64,000 nt of DNA, taken from the NCBI GenBank assembly GCA_002189035.1, contig NEEC01000015.1, forward strand, positions 124,001 through 188,000. The letters run 5' to 3'. This stretch comes from Utricularia gibba (taxonomy: Eukaryota; Streptophyta; Magnoliopsida; Lamiales; Lentibulariaceae). This document shows positions 49,885 to 61,741 of the stretch, piece after piece. The notes below the pieces were generated by a model. That model was not told the DNA's origin, did no database searches, and saw nothing but the letters and a program-made list of their open reading frames with translations. Both the position numbers and the translations under genes were made by a program. Position 1 is the first letter of the stretch; every line of letters begins with the position of its first letter.

Positions 49885-51282
49885 ATGCGTGTGGAGGAGC
49901 GTAATTCCGGCGACCTGAAAATGCGAGTGAGTGGCTATCTGGGTAAGCTCTCCGATCGCGACACTCTTTCCATGGCGGCGAACGAGTTGGAGACAATCGC
50001 CAGGGGTCTTCAGAAGGAGTCCTTGGCGCAGTTTCTGAGATGTATATCGTCTACAGACGCGTCGGAGAAATCTCCGGTTCGCCGCCATCGCGTGCGTCTC
50101 TTAACGGTGATGTCATCCGCTCACGGAGACGCACTGTCTCCTCATCTGCCTCAAATGATCTCCGTCGTCCTCCACCGCCTCCGCGATGCCGACTCCGCCG
50201 TTCGATCTGCCTGCGTGGACGCTGTGTCCTCGATTGCCATCCACGTGAAGACGCCGCCATTTTCCGTCATCCTGAAACCGCTTGTAGATGCTCTTGTCCA
50301 CGAGCAAGACCCGAATGCCCAACTAGCGGCGGCCCTTTGCTTATCCGCGGCGGTCGAGGCCTCGCCGCAGCCGGACACAGCGGAGTTGAAGAAACTATTA
50401 CCGAAGATTTTAAAGCTCGCAAGGAGTGACTCCTTCAAAGCGAAACCAGCATTGCTCTGTTTCATCACAGGAATCGTGAACGCCGGTTGTTTAAAATCTC
50501 CGGGCTTATTAAATTCCGTCGTGTCCACGGCGGTCGAGTTCTTAACAAGCGAAGATTGGGCGGTACGGAAAGCGGCGGCGGAGCTTCTAGAAAAAACGGC
50601 GGCCACCGGCGAAATCCCATCCCATGCGCAGAAAACTCGTTGCATCGCAGTTCTGCAAAATCGGAGATTCGACAAAGTGAAGCTCGTGAGAGAGACAATG
50701 AATCGAGCTTTGGAGAAATGGAGAGATGTTTCCAGCCAATTTCAGGAAGACCCATCTTCACCGGAAGTTCACCGCCACACCTCAGCTCCGATTTCATCCC
50801 CTCCCTCGAGCTGCTCATCCTCTAACAGCACCATAACCACAGAAAACGCAACAAGCCCCTTCCCTGAAGCCAACGAACCAAACAAAAAGACTCCAAATCA
50901 TCAAGATTTCGAAGAACTGTGCCTAATCAAACAACAGCTTCTGCAAATCGAGGACCAACAATCTGCTCTTCTTCACCTTCTCCAGGTTCCCACTAATCTT
51001 CATCAACTTCCTCAATACTTTTTTACGTATATTCAATCTCGTTTACAGTCCTTGTCAAAATCGATCAGAATTTCATTGGGCGGTCTCAGAAGAGCATGTG
51101 CTCCCTCCGAAAACGAGTCGATGGCCTGGAGAAAGCAGTGGGTGAGATCTCAAGAGATCCCAGAGTCGGTGGCGGGAGAAATGTTCGCGCTACATGCTGC
51201 CAAGGGGAAAATTTCTGAGCTTTCAGTGCAATTTGTTCTTCATCATTATCTTTTCAGAAATCAGACCTCGGATCAAGCGTAG
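49885..51282 (+). CDS. TORTIFOLIA1-like HEAT-repeat microtubule-associated protein
   Basis: A HEAT-repeat protein of the plant TORTIFOLIA1/SPIRAL2 family, which binds cortical microtubules and affects growth direction. It is a single exon of 465 aa from the ATG at 49885. That start is chosen because it follows a TATA box and precedes the conserved N-terminus. Residues about 13-290 align with the TOR1 HEAT array (GYLGKLSDRDTLSMAANELE, AHGDALSPHLPQMISVVLHR, DSAVRSACVDAV, SEDWAVRKAAAELLEK, NRRFDKVKLVRETMNRALE). A Ser/Pro/Thr-rich linker follows, then a coiled-coil-like segment (EELCLIKQQLLQIEDQQSAL) and a C-terminal region resembling the family C-terminus. It is shorter than TOR1 itself (over 800 aa), so it belongs to the shorter TOR1-like group. 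The open frame extends upstream to 49558, but in AT-rich non-coding-looking sequence. Confidence 0.9.
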   Translation: MRVEERNSGDLKMRVSGYLGKLSDRDTLSMAANELETIARGLQKESLAQFLRCISSTDASEKSPVRRHRVRLLTVMSSAHGDALSPHLPQMISVVLHRLRDADSAVRSACVDAVSSIAIHVKTPPFSVILKPLVDALVHEQDPNAQLAAALCLSAAVEASPQPDTAELKKLLPKILKLARSDSFKAKPALLCFITGIVNAGCLKSPGLLNSVVSTAVEFLTSEDWAVRKAAAELLEKTAATGEIPSHAQKTRCIAVLQNRRFDKVKLVRETMNRALEKWRDVSSQFQEDPSSPEVHRHTSAPISSPPSSCSSSNSTITTENATSPFPEANEPNKKTPNHQDFEELCLIKQQLLQIEDQQSALLHLLQVPTNLHQLPQYFFTYIQSRLQSLSKSIRISLGGLRRACAPSENESMAWRKQWVRSQEIPESVAGEMFALHAAKGKISELSVQFVLHHYLFRNQTSDQA

Positions 51283-52257
51283 CTCAGACATGGGTAAATA
51301 AAATATGGTCCCCTAAACCCCCACAACCCTCCTGGATACATATAATATATCTATATATGTTTTTTCTGATGTGTTAAATAATTAAACCTCGGAATTAGTT
51401 TTAGTATAGAAAAACTGTATATGGGCCAAATTCCTGCAAGGTCGTCAGAGCCCGATATCCATTAATGACCAGCCTATAAACAGCCCAATATAAAGGCCCA
51501 TAATCTCAGATTCCATTCTCAAGGCGTAAGGATGCAAAGAAAAAATTACTTCTATTTATTCAGTTTTCATTAAGGATTTTTAAAAATCATTTCAATTATA
51601 CTCATATTGTTTCATAAATAATTATAATCATTATTCTTTTTTAAAATAAATTTAAATTGTATTTTAGTTTTAATATAAATCTTTTTCAATTATTGAAATA
51701 ATATAAAACATAATTTTTTACAGATTTATTTAATACAAATAATTTCTAGAATATTATTTTTTAATTTATAGATTTATAAAATATAGTTATTAATAAATAT
51801 GCTATTTAACTACGAAAACCAGTTTTAATTAATTAAGGGTTTTTGACAGGTAATATGTTGTGGGAGGGACGGACCACGTTTTGCCAACCTGAATTAAGTT
51901 CCTGCCAGTTTGTCAGTAATGTGTTAATTAATGAAGGGATTAATAAATAATGCATGCGACGTCGTTTTCGCTTTTCTATTTTGCAGTTCAAAGCTTCCGC
52001 TCTGAAACGTTGCCGGTTGCCTTTTGCCACTCGCACCTCACGCACAGGAGCATCACCCTGAAACCTCGCTCGCACTACCCAATTCGGATCCACGTTCCTG
52101 CGCTTTCCACTGCGGTGGTAAAGATACATTTTCTTGTTGTTTAATACTTAGATTAGATTTTCTGCGCGCGTGTTGTTGTGGTAAAGAAACAAACTCATGA
52201 TGGAAGATCGTTTTTTGTTCCAAAACGAGTAAACCCAGATTTATATCTGGGTTCGGA
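51283..52257. other. AT-rich intergenic DNA
   Basis: No gene was seen. 51540-51830 is strongly AT-rich; the right part, near 51930-52257, is probably the GALT promoter and leader. Confidence 0.5.
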
Positions 52258-54954
52258 ATGGGTTCAAATAAGAGAGGGAGGCTCGACTCGTTGATGTCGT
52301 GGAGTCGGCTTCGATCGATTCAAGTGTTGACTGCCCTGCTGATTTTGTATATTGTTTTCGTCGGTTTTGAGATTCCCCTGGTAATAAGGGGCGGGTTTGC
52401 AACTGAATCACCCGAGGTGGAGCAGTCTTTGTCTTTGAATTCCCATCCGATTGTGGTGCCCAACAATGATAGTCAGTTCTCAAAGGAGAAAGTGACGCCC
52501 GTGGCTCCGGTGAAGGATTGGAAAATCGGAGAGTTTACGAACATTTCAGGTCTTGTGTTTGACATCGACGCCCTTAATAACATTAGCAATGACGAGTTTT
52601 CAGAGATGCATAGGGTTGCTAGGGGTGCTTTTGAACTCGGAAAGAAGGTATGGGATGATTTGGCGTCGGGGAAAATGGTTAATCATTCAGAGAAGATGAA
52701 ACCTGAGAGAGTACTGGAGAAATGTGCAAGTTCTGTGGTATTTTCTGGGGATGTATTTGTGAAGAAAGGAAATATGATGGAGATACCTTGTGGGATGTCC
52801 TTGGGTTCTCATATAACCGTTGTGGGAAGACCTCGGCCAACTGGAAGTGGAGTGGGCTCTGAGGAATCACAATTTATGATTGAACTTCGAGGTTTGAAGG
52901 TTGTGGATGGTGAAGAACCACCAAAGATACTGCATTTCAATCCCAGGTTAAAAGGGGATTGGAGTGGGCGTCCTGTGATTGAGCTAAATACTTGTTATAG
53001 AATGCATTGGGGAATTTCTCAGCGGTGTGAAGGATGGAAATCCAGAGCAGATGAAGAAACTGGTATCGTACTTTGTAGTTTTGTCCTAATTAATCCTAAT
53101 AGCCTTTCTTTGCATGCTTTTTCACGGCATTACTTATAGTACTAGAAAAAAGTGAGGGATACTACTTCAGTCTGGTTTTCCGATTTACATCCTCGGCTCT
53201 TTTAGATTTCTCCTGAATATTTAGCATACCAACACATGTTCCTTGTGGGATTAGTTGATAGGTCTTTCCGGTAGCCTGCGTGTTTTAAATTTTATGTGGT
53301 AACCTTATCTGGAAAATCACTTGTGTACTTCACGGTTAATTGGATTTAGTAGATTGTTCATAAACTCATGTTCTGAGAAAAAAGTAGATTGTGTCTCCTG
53401 TGTGATTAAAAAAATTGTGTTTTTATTTTGTTTGCATGAAGTTGATGGAAAGGTGAAATGTGAGAAATGGATCAGAGATGACACCGGTTCTGAGGAAATA
53501 AAGATCAGCTGGTGGCTGAAAAGGCTAATTGGAAGGACAAAGACGGTTATTGTTGATTGGCCTTTTCCTTTCGCAGAAAACAAACTCTTTGTTCTCACAG
53601 TTACTGCTGGTTTAGAAGGATATCACATCAATGTAGACGGCAGACATGTATCCTCATTTCCATATCGCCCTGTGAGCGCTAAATGCTACTCTCTTATTGT
53701 CTGTGGCCACAATTTCAAATGTCCTATTCACATAAGTAAGTTCATGTTTCTTGACAGGGTTTTACTCTTGAGGATGCCACTGGACTATTTATAGATGGGG
53801 ATGTTGACATTGATTCTATAGTTGCAGCCTCTTTGCCGACTGTGCATCCAGTCACAGCTCCAAGGAGGCATCTTGATCTATCCCCAGAATGGAAAGCCCC
53901 TAGCAATCGGATCTCCCCTGTGGATCTCTTCATTGGGGTTCTATCTGCTGGAAATCACTTTGCTGAAAGGATGGCCGTGAGAAAATCATGGATGCAGTAT
54001 AATGCATTGAAATCTGGAAACATCGTTGCTCGTTTTTTTGTAGCACTGGTTAGATTATTTTTTTGCTCCGAAGACATCTCCCCGATTCCTTTCACATCAG
54101 ATATCCCTGACCAAATTCATCATTTTTGATAGCACAACAGACAGGAAGTGAATATTGAGCTCATTAAAGAAGCGCAGTATTTCGGGGATATTGTAATTGT
54201 GCCATACCTTGATCATTATGACCTTGTTGTGCTGAAGACGGTTGCAATCTGTGAGTATGGGGTGAGTATTTTTTGCTACTTAGGTTCTTCATATACCCCT
54301 GGTTTCAGATATTTAACTGTTTTCAGGTGCGCCAAGTCGAGTCGAAGTATATCATGAAGTGTGACGATGACACCTTTATAAGAGCAGATGCTGTGATGAT
54401 GGAAATCAACAAGATTCAAAGTGGCAAAAGTTTCTACATCGGAAACATCAATTACTATCACAAGCCTCTAAGGCATGGCAAATGGGCAGTCAGCTATGAG
54501 GTCAGTCTGCTTAATGTTTCTTGCGAGCAATGCAGTCGCTTGTTCACCGTCTGCATCTCCAGGAATGGCCAGAGGAATCATATCCACCTTATGCAAATGG
54601 GCCTGGTTATATCATATCATCAGATGTATCCGCTTACATTGTAGCGGAGTTTGAGAAGCATAAACTAAGAGTAAGGGAGCCTAAGTTACCTGTTAGAGAA
54701 ATGGATTCGCAGATGATAAATGGGTACTGTTGTTTATCTTGACTCAGCTGTTCAAGATGGAGGACGTCAGCATGGGAATGTGGGTAGAGAAATTCAACGA
54801 ATCATGGCATGTCGATTATGTTCATAGCTTGAAGTTCTGCCAGTTCGGATGCATCGAAGGCTACTACACGGCGCATTACCAGTCACCTCGACAGATGAGA
54901 TGCTTGTGGGAGAAACTGCGACTTCTTGGAAAGCCCAGATGCTGTAATATGTGA
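52258..54954 (+). CDS. GALT6: Hydroxyproline O-galactosyltransferase (GALT5/6-like)
   Basis: A Golgi type II membrane GT31 enzyme with a galectin domain; its Arabidopsis relatives (GALT2-6) add the first galactose to hydroxyproline of arabinogalactan proteins. Exons 52258-53062, 53442-53671, 53758-54048, 54133-54261, 54327-54500, 54563-54670 and 54748-54954 join in frame to 647 aa. The short N-tail is followed by a membrane anchor ([17 protein letters not shown]) and a stem. The galectin-like region (about residues 180-350) contains [19 protein letters not shown] and [15 protein letters not shown]. The catalytic domain has [25 protein letters not shown] and the metal-binding [12 protein letters not shown], then [11 protein letters not shown]. 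It converges with the RCC1 gene, with stops about 200 bases apart. Family is certain; the exact orthologue among GALT2-6 is less so. Confidence 0.94.
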
Positions 54955-55158
54955 TGAGTCGGTTAAATAGATTTGTACATGCTTTAGCTTCGAGTAGCGT
55001 TTTGGTTTCACACTCATTCTTTTACTTGGTCACCATGTTTCTCCTACTCCGCCTCAGCAGAGCTGTGATTTAAGCCTTGCAGGACCGTGCTTAACAACTA
55101 CTGATTACCCCACACAAATAATTTGTTTCTTCTGAAGTACACACATTTGGCTGTAAAC

Positions 55159-57157
55159 TCATGGAGGTAGGGGTACAAATACAGTCTTAGTCCGTAATAA
55201 CAAGGAAAAACCGCTGCCACAGTACACTTGGGAACAAAAGAGCCCCCTTTCTGAGATGCACTGTGCAAATGTTAGTGCTTGAGGAACAGTTTGATCATTT
55301 GTATCGCCTAAGCCAAGCTGTCCATGTTCTCCCCAGCCCCATGTCATGACCGATCCGTCGCCTGTGAAATCGGTAACCGCAGTTAAGCAAGAGCTGAGCC
55401 AAGCCAAGTTTGATGATTACAAAAAGTAAAAGTTGGGAAGGTTTCCTGCCTGTGACCAACGCCGAGTGCTCTGCGCCGGCAGCAATCTGCTCTACTCGTG
55501 CTTCAGAAGGACAGGGCACAACTCGCAGAACCCCGTTCTCTGGTTCTCCTATGTGCTTATCAACATCAAATGCAATAGATTGATGATGTCAGTGAATAAA
55601 GCTGGATTAGAATCTGATCGAACCAGATGAGTCACGTGCCATGGATGTTTTCAGGGGATCACTAAGCTCTCCATGGCGATTTCCACCCAACATGAAAAGT
55701 TTTCTTTCTTCTGCGAAGTAATAGAGGAGCCATTATTTCTTCTAGAATTTGCAAGCTACAATTTTGTAGCTACCGTATGCTCACAAAATCAGCAATAAGC
55801 AATCTTTAAGTTGGGAATGTCTGTCTGTAGACTCGATGGGACAGCGACAAACCTGAAAGCAGTAAAGCATGGTTCCACCCTAGAGCAACATCATGGAAAG
55901 ACAAGCATACATCTAATGCTCGAGGTATGTATGCATCAGGAGCCGAGCCAAAACCTCTTCCCCATGTATACAACTTTCCATCAGCTTGTTCAAAAACAAA
56001 TGAAAAGACACCGGAATCAGATGTTGGGAAAAAAGGTCATCTGCCTTCATCCAATATTTTCAAGCCAATCATGTAGCAACTGACCTGATAAGGCTGCACT
56101 GTGATCAGCATTAGCGAAAATATTGGTTATTTTAAGACCCTCCAACCCCAAGGTCATCCGAGGAATGCTGGTTGATTCCATTTTGGTGTTAGCAATGCCG
56201 AGTTGACCACGCCGTCCGGCTCCAAATGCATACACCTGATTTTCTGCATTTCCCGCAACATGTGACAGTGACATTTAAGCATAAGAATACAACAATCAAA
56301 GAAGAACAGTGAGCTATAAACGATGAGGCATAAGGAGAAGTAATGGATGGATTTCAGTAGAAGGAAATCATAGATTGTGGAAAGGTTTTGTTCTCGTCCA
56401 TTAACTAATCAAAATTCAATCATCTGATTTCGGGTGTTCGTAGTTGGAAAAGGGATCATAGTTTGGACTTGAGGTTCCATGAAAATTACCTCCGACCAAC
56501 ACCAACGTGTGACGCATTCCACAAGCAACTTTTTTGACATCGTAACCGCTAAAGAAGGAAACTTCAAGAGGAATACATAGGGAATTGTGGTTGCCATGTC
56601 CAAGTTTACCAAACGAGCCATCTCCGCAGGTAAAAAAGCGAGAATTCTCTGAAAGAAAACCAATCCAAATTTCATTTCAACACAGAAGAAATCTTTTAAA
56701 TAAATGTGCAACCTGAAACAAATCCAGAATGATTCCATCCAGCAGAAACATGAACAATCACAAAGCTTTGTAATGGCTTCACGACTTTGGGACTTAAATT
56801 GTTAACCATCTCTCCATGGCCGAGTTGCCCGGAGTTACCTCTTCCCCAGGCCAGCACTTGCCCATCTGCAGCAAAAATAAATAACGATTAAAGAATTTTA
56901 GCAGCAGTGCCTAGATCAGCCAGTGCACCTTGGCAGAGAGCGATGACATGCGCACCACCGCAGGATACATAAGTGATAGGCGGAAGGCTTCTGAGCGAGC
57001 GGAGTAATTGTGGACAGAGCTCATCCTGAAGCTTCTCCGTCCCCAGTTGTCCATCGGTTCCGGCGCCCCAGGTCCATACTTGTTGTTCAATGTGTGTTTC
57101 TTCAATTGGTTCCTCCGAAGCATTGGGTATTGTTCGCGGGGACAAATTCTCCTCCAT
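55159..57157 (-). CDS. RCC1-repeat protein, UVR8-like family
   Basis: A seven-bladed-propeller-type RCC1-repeat protein. Minus-strand exons 57157-56929, 56865-56713, 56648-56490, 56243-56085, 55984-55853, 55710-55624, 55548-55450 and 55361-55159 join to 406 aa with consistent phase 1 junctions. RCC1 repeat signatures recur: VWTWGAGTDGQLG, VLAWGRGNSGQLGHG, FTCGDGSFGKLGHGN, VYAFGAGRRGQLG, LYTWGRGFGS, FMLGGNRHGELSD and VMTWGWGEHGQLGLG, each followed by a HS/H-A-L type strand. Relatives include the UV-B receptor UVR8 and RCC1-type exchange factors. The UVR8 chromophore Trp cluster was not checked, so a photoreceptor role should not be assumed. The intron between exons 7 and 8 is read as GC-AG (donor GCAGGA at 55449), because no GT donor keeps the frame. 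Confidence 0.9.
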
Positions 57158-58141
57158 TACCTCATTCTTGCATTTAGACTAGGTTTTCCACCATCGACAA
57201 AACGAAACGAAGAGGGAATACTCATCAGAACCCATAGCATCAAACTGAATCCATTTCCTAAAAAAGATTACAGAACTTGAAGCAAACAATATTCATAAGT
57301 CCGCTGTTCTTTTCCACCCATAAAAAAAAAAAAAAAAAGCTTTGAACGTGGCCACGCACGCATTCCCCACTGCAAAAACAGGGCAGGATATGAGAGTTTT
57401 TTTAGAAAAATGCCCACTGCACAAAATCAACATTAAAAATCTATCCATCTCAGCACCACTTTTACAAAAATATCCATCCTTGATTTCTTTAATAAAATTA
57501 CATAGCACACATAAACATTTGTATTTTTTTATATTTTAATAACAGTTGTGGTTCATTTATATTTTAAAATTACTATAGGATAAAATCAGTATGATTCAAT
57601 TTTATTTTTATGAATTTATAAAATTATGTTAAATATATTTTAAAACTAGTTATATGATTTAAAATTAGGTTTCTTATAATATAATAAACTAGGCTGATAA
57701 CAAAATCCAAAACTAGCATTATCATAAATACTTTATTTGTATTTATTTATTTTTAAATAGCTCATATTTTATTATTAAACATGAATTTTTATTTTTTAAA
57801 AAAATAAAAATATAAAGTAGTAATTATTTTTTAAAAAATTAAAGATTCAACTTATATTTTATAAGAAGTAAATTTTGAAAGCATCATACAGCACGCTGTG
57901 TCTGTGACTTAGGGTAATGAATGTACGAGCTATTAATTACGGAATACTAATATTGGTTGCCAAGAAAAACAAACACCTAATAACTACAAAACATCTAAAG
58001 GGTCAATGTAATCCCACTTTATGGAACTAGGGTCTAAAATGCGCACCCGTTTTTGACTTTGTTTCCGATGTCACACGTCAAGTAGCTACTCTTTGTCACT
58101 AAGACATTGAGAGGAGCTCGCGCGCTCAGAAGAAAGCTAAT
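57158..58141. other. AT-rich divergent promoter region
   Basis: It separates the RCC1 gene (minus) and the GAT1-like gene (plus). It contains an A run at about 57321-57338 and a strongly AT-rich stretch at about 57530-57870. No further gene was seen. Confidence 0.5.
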
Positions 58142-60018
58142 ATGGCTGCCGGTGAAGGAGAACATATCGTCCGCAACTCCCTCGACGTCTCCGGCCCCAA
58201 AACCGGGGAGCCTGGAGCAATATTCGTCCTCAAGTCCCAAGGTATTTCCGGACTAGTCGTCTGTGTGTTTTAGTTCCTTAGTTGAAACCAGATGTGAGTG
58301 AGCGTGTGTGCGCTAGGATCATGGTGGCACTGCGGCTACCATATGACCACAGCCATAGTGGCGCCGGTGCTATTGACCCTGCCCTATGCCTTTGCTCTCC
58401 TGGGTTGGATCGGAGGGGCTCTCTGTTTGTCCCTTGGGGGGATCGTCACCTTCTATTCCTACAACCTGTTGTCCATTGTTTTGGAGCACTTCGCCAAACT
58501 GGGTCTCCGGCAATTACGTTTTCGCGACATGGCCGTCGATATTCTAGGTGACCATATCACTACCTTTTTTTTCTTGTTTGAGTGCTATAATAACATGGCT
58601 GCGGTTATAGGACCGGGATGGGGCAGATACTTGGTGAGTCCGCTCCAATTGGTGATTTGCTGCGGCGCAGTTATTTCACTTATACTTCTCAATGGTCAGA
58701 GCTTGAAGGTTTTTCCGATCGAAGAGCTGTTCCCTCTTTTTATGCTTCCTCCCGAGCCAAATGCGTGTGCTGGGGGATGGTTTCTTCTGTAGGGTTATGT
58801 ATGGCTAACACCAATTTGGCCACGTGCAGTATATATACGTGATGTTTTCATCACATTGGCGCATGGAACTCCACCATTTCATCATAATCTCTGGAGCATT
58901 TACGATGGTCATGGCTCAGATGCCTTCGTTTCACTCGCTAAGACACATCAATCTTGTTTCTCTTATGCTGTGCATAGCCTACAGTGCTTGTGCCACCATT
59001 GGTGCTGTCTACATAGGTACCCCATCTCCTCCAAACCTCTTACTTGCAGAAAGCAAGGTACCCCCCACCTTCTCATGATACACTGTGAAGGTTACACGAG
59101 GAATGCTCCGATGAAGGATTACTCGATCCCGGGGACCGGCGTAGGGCGTGTGTTCGGCTTCTTCAATGCGTTTTCGCTCATTGCTACAACTTACGGCAAT
59201 GGGATGATTCCAGAAATCCAGGTGAATCATCTGTCATTGTTTTTCTTTTTTTCCAGGTGCACCGGAAATTTCAGGAACTTAAAAATCAACCTTCATATTT
59301 CTTGACTGGTTTGGGTAGGCAACAATAGCGCCGCCGGTTACGGGAAAAATGCTGAAGGGGCTGCTGCTGTGCTATTCTGTGGTGATCTCGACGTTCTTCA
59401 GTGTCGCTATTTCTGGGTATTGGGCATTTGGTAACCAGTCTCAGGCGTCATCGATCCTTGCGAATTTCATCGACAGGGGAACGCCATTGCTGCCTCGGTG
59501 GTTCCTCCTCCTCATCAACGTTTTCACGCTTGCGCAGACATCAGCGTGCTGTCTAGTAAGCATACATCTCTTTTTTCGTGGGTGGGCAGTCGATCATCTG
59601 CTCTTGCTGTTTACTTGACTTGCTCTGATTTGGTAAGGTGTATCTTCAACCCATCAACGTGGTATTGGAAAACCTATTTTCCGATCCAAAGAAGGATGGC
59701 TTCTCGAGTCGAAACACTGTTCCCCGATTGCTCTCCCGGTCGTTGGCCGTCGCTGTCGCCACCCTACTAGCAGCGATGCTTCCGTTCTTCGGCGACATCC
59801 AGGCGTTGATCGGAGCATTTGGTATAATTCCGCTAGACTTCATTTTGCCGATGGTTTTCTACAATGTTACTTTCAAAGATTCGCGAAGAGGGCTTGTGTA
59901 TTGGGTTAATGTCATCATCGGCGTGGGCTCCGCTGCGCTAGCCGCCATCGGCGCCGTCGCGTCTGTGCGTCAGCTGGTTCTGGATTCGGGAAAGTACCGA
60001 TTGTTCGCTAATCTGTAA
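58142..60018 (+). CDS. GAT1: GABA transporter 1-like amino acid permease
   Basis: A plasma-membrane amino acid permease of the AAAP family, closest to Arabidopsis GAT1, a high-affinity GABA importer. Exons 58142-58241, 58317-58547, 58611-58708, 58830-59016, 59091-59221, 59319-59555 and 59638-60018 join in frame to 454 aa, matching the GAT1 length of about 450. The N-tail is hydrophilic, followed by about ten or eleven helices. Conserved stretches are WWHCGYHMTTAIVAPVLLTL, FYSYNLLSIVLEH, QLRFRDMAVDILG, FHSLRHINLVSLMLC, GMIPEIQATIAPPVTGKM, SGYWAFGNQ and YNVTFKDSRRGLVYWVN. The acceptor of exon 5 (after aag at 59090) is weak but needed for the frame. All introns are GT-AG. Confidence 0.94.
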
Positions 60019-61741
60019 CATCGGCCATTTGGGCCTGGTCCATAGTAAATTGGGCTGAATATACAGCCCTAAAAGATCAAGCCCAATTCAAAATCAACCA
60101 AACATAGTAAACCTTTTTTCCCACCTATTTTTTGTTTCTTTTTTCCGAATTTCAGATTACAATTTTTTGTTACATTTTTCAATAGTTTCAGATATTTATA
60201 TTCAAAAATTTATAATTTTTACCGAAATTTATAATTTACTGAACATATATTTACATTTAAAATAAAAAAAATTACAGTGGTTAAATTTATAAAAGTCCTT
60301 TTTAAGAGGAGTAGAATTGTGAGTGAAAGGCACAAGCACCAAAAGGCTCCCACGCTTGGTTGCTGGGGTCCCATTGCACACATCACTGTCAATCACTTGA
60401 AAAGGTGTGGCAGAATTCACATCACCAAACCCCAGATCTCCCAATTCCATCAATTCCCCACTTGCCATTCACCGAACGACACAGAAAACAATAAATTCCA
60501 CCCCCTCCCCCTCCCCAGTCATCACTTATCAGAGACGAGAAATGGGTGGGCTGGGTGTCTGTCACTCGCCTCTTCTCAACCGCAATCCCCGGTCGCTGTC
60601 CACACTCGACTCCAAACCCTTAGGGCCTTGAGCCCTGGAGTGGGCCAGGCCCAGAAGGGACGGGCCCAGCCACCGCACACGTGGAGTAGCTGTGGCCGTG
60701 GATGGACCACAATCTGACCACCTCTGTCGCCACCCTACCTAAAAGGCTCCGGGTTCGGCGCCGTGCATTTCACTGGGGCAGTAAAATTTATAAATATTTC
60801 CTGCATATTATATGTTGATATTTTCTATTTTCTTATTGGTTGCTGTGTTGACGAATGGGCGTGGATGAGCAGCAGGTGTCAGGATTGGCTAGTTTAATAT
60901 TTTTGTCCTTTTCATTTAACAGTTACATGTTTTTTTTTCCTCATTTTGATAACAACCCACCCAACCAAAATTAGAAAAGCCTAATCCCAAATTAAGCCCA
61001 CTAAATTATTCCTGTTATAATTTATGACCAATTTCCCAATCATTTTATTTGGTTCTTTCTACTTTTCACTATTTTAATTTCTAAATTAATTTCGCTTTTT
61101 CTGATTAAAAACTCAATATATAATATCATGTTCGCTGAAATTTTTTAAAAAAAAGAGAGGAAAAAAAGGCCTTTTCTTGACTTTTGCGGGCTTAGTGTCC
61201 CCCATCTTTCCTTCTTTTGTAGGGTAGATTCCTTTTCGATTTCACATTCAGACAGGAGCACAATTAAAAAAATATGTGTGCAGACATATTAATGTAGCGA
61301 AAGAAGATGACGTCACGGCAGTTTAAAAACCTTTCTCGGTTAATGCTAACATGCGATTTCGAGCCCATAAAGAAACATAGATTTTTTTTTTTTTCGTCTG
61401 TCGGAGAGAAATTACAATACCAGGGTTTGGGTTTAGAGACAAGCGTGGATTTGTTAGGCTGGGAAGAATCAAGAAAAACGACACGCTGGGGTCATTGGTG
61501 AAGGAAAAACACGACTTTCTATTTCTACTTACAGCGGATTCCGGGATAAGCGCGACTTTCTCTAATAACGACAAACTACAGAAGCCAGTCATCGCGAGTT
61601 TTTACCGTGTGCAGCATTCATGATGATGATGAGGGGCCATTGCAAAAGCAATGAAGCACGGACTCTGGTACCGTGAAGAAAGGATTTTTCACCGATTATT
61701 CTTACGATTTACGTACAATAAGGGGGTGAAAATGAAGATCG
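60019..61741. other. Intergenic: GAT1 3' region and downstream of HD-Zip
   Basis: No gene was recognised. The ORFs at 60277-60717 and 61323-61592 are in ordinary intergenic sequence. A region at 60420-60760 is more GC-rich with several GGGCC/GGCCC strings. Confidence 0.45.
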
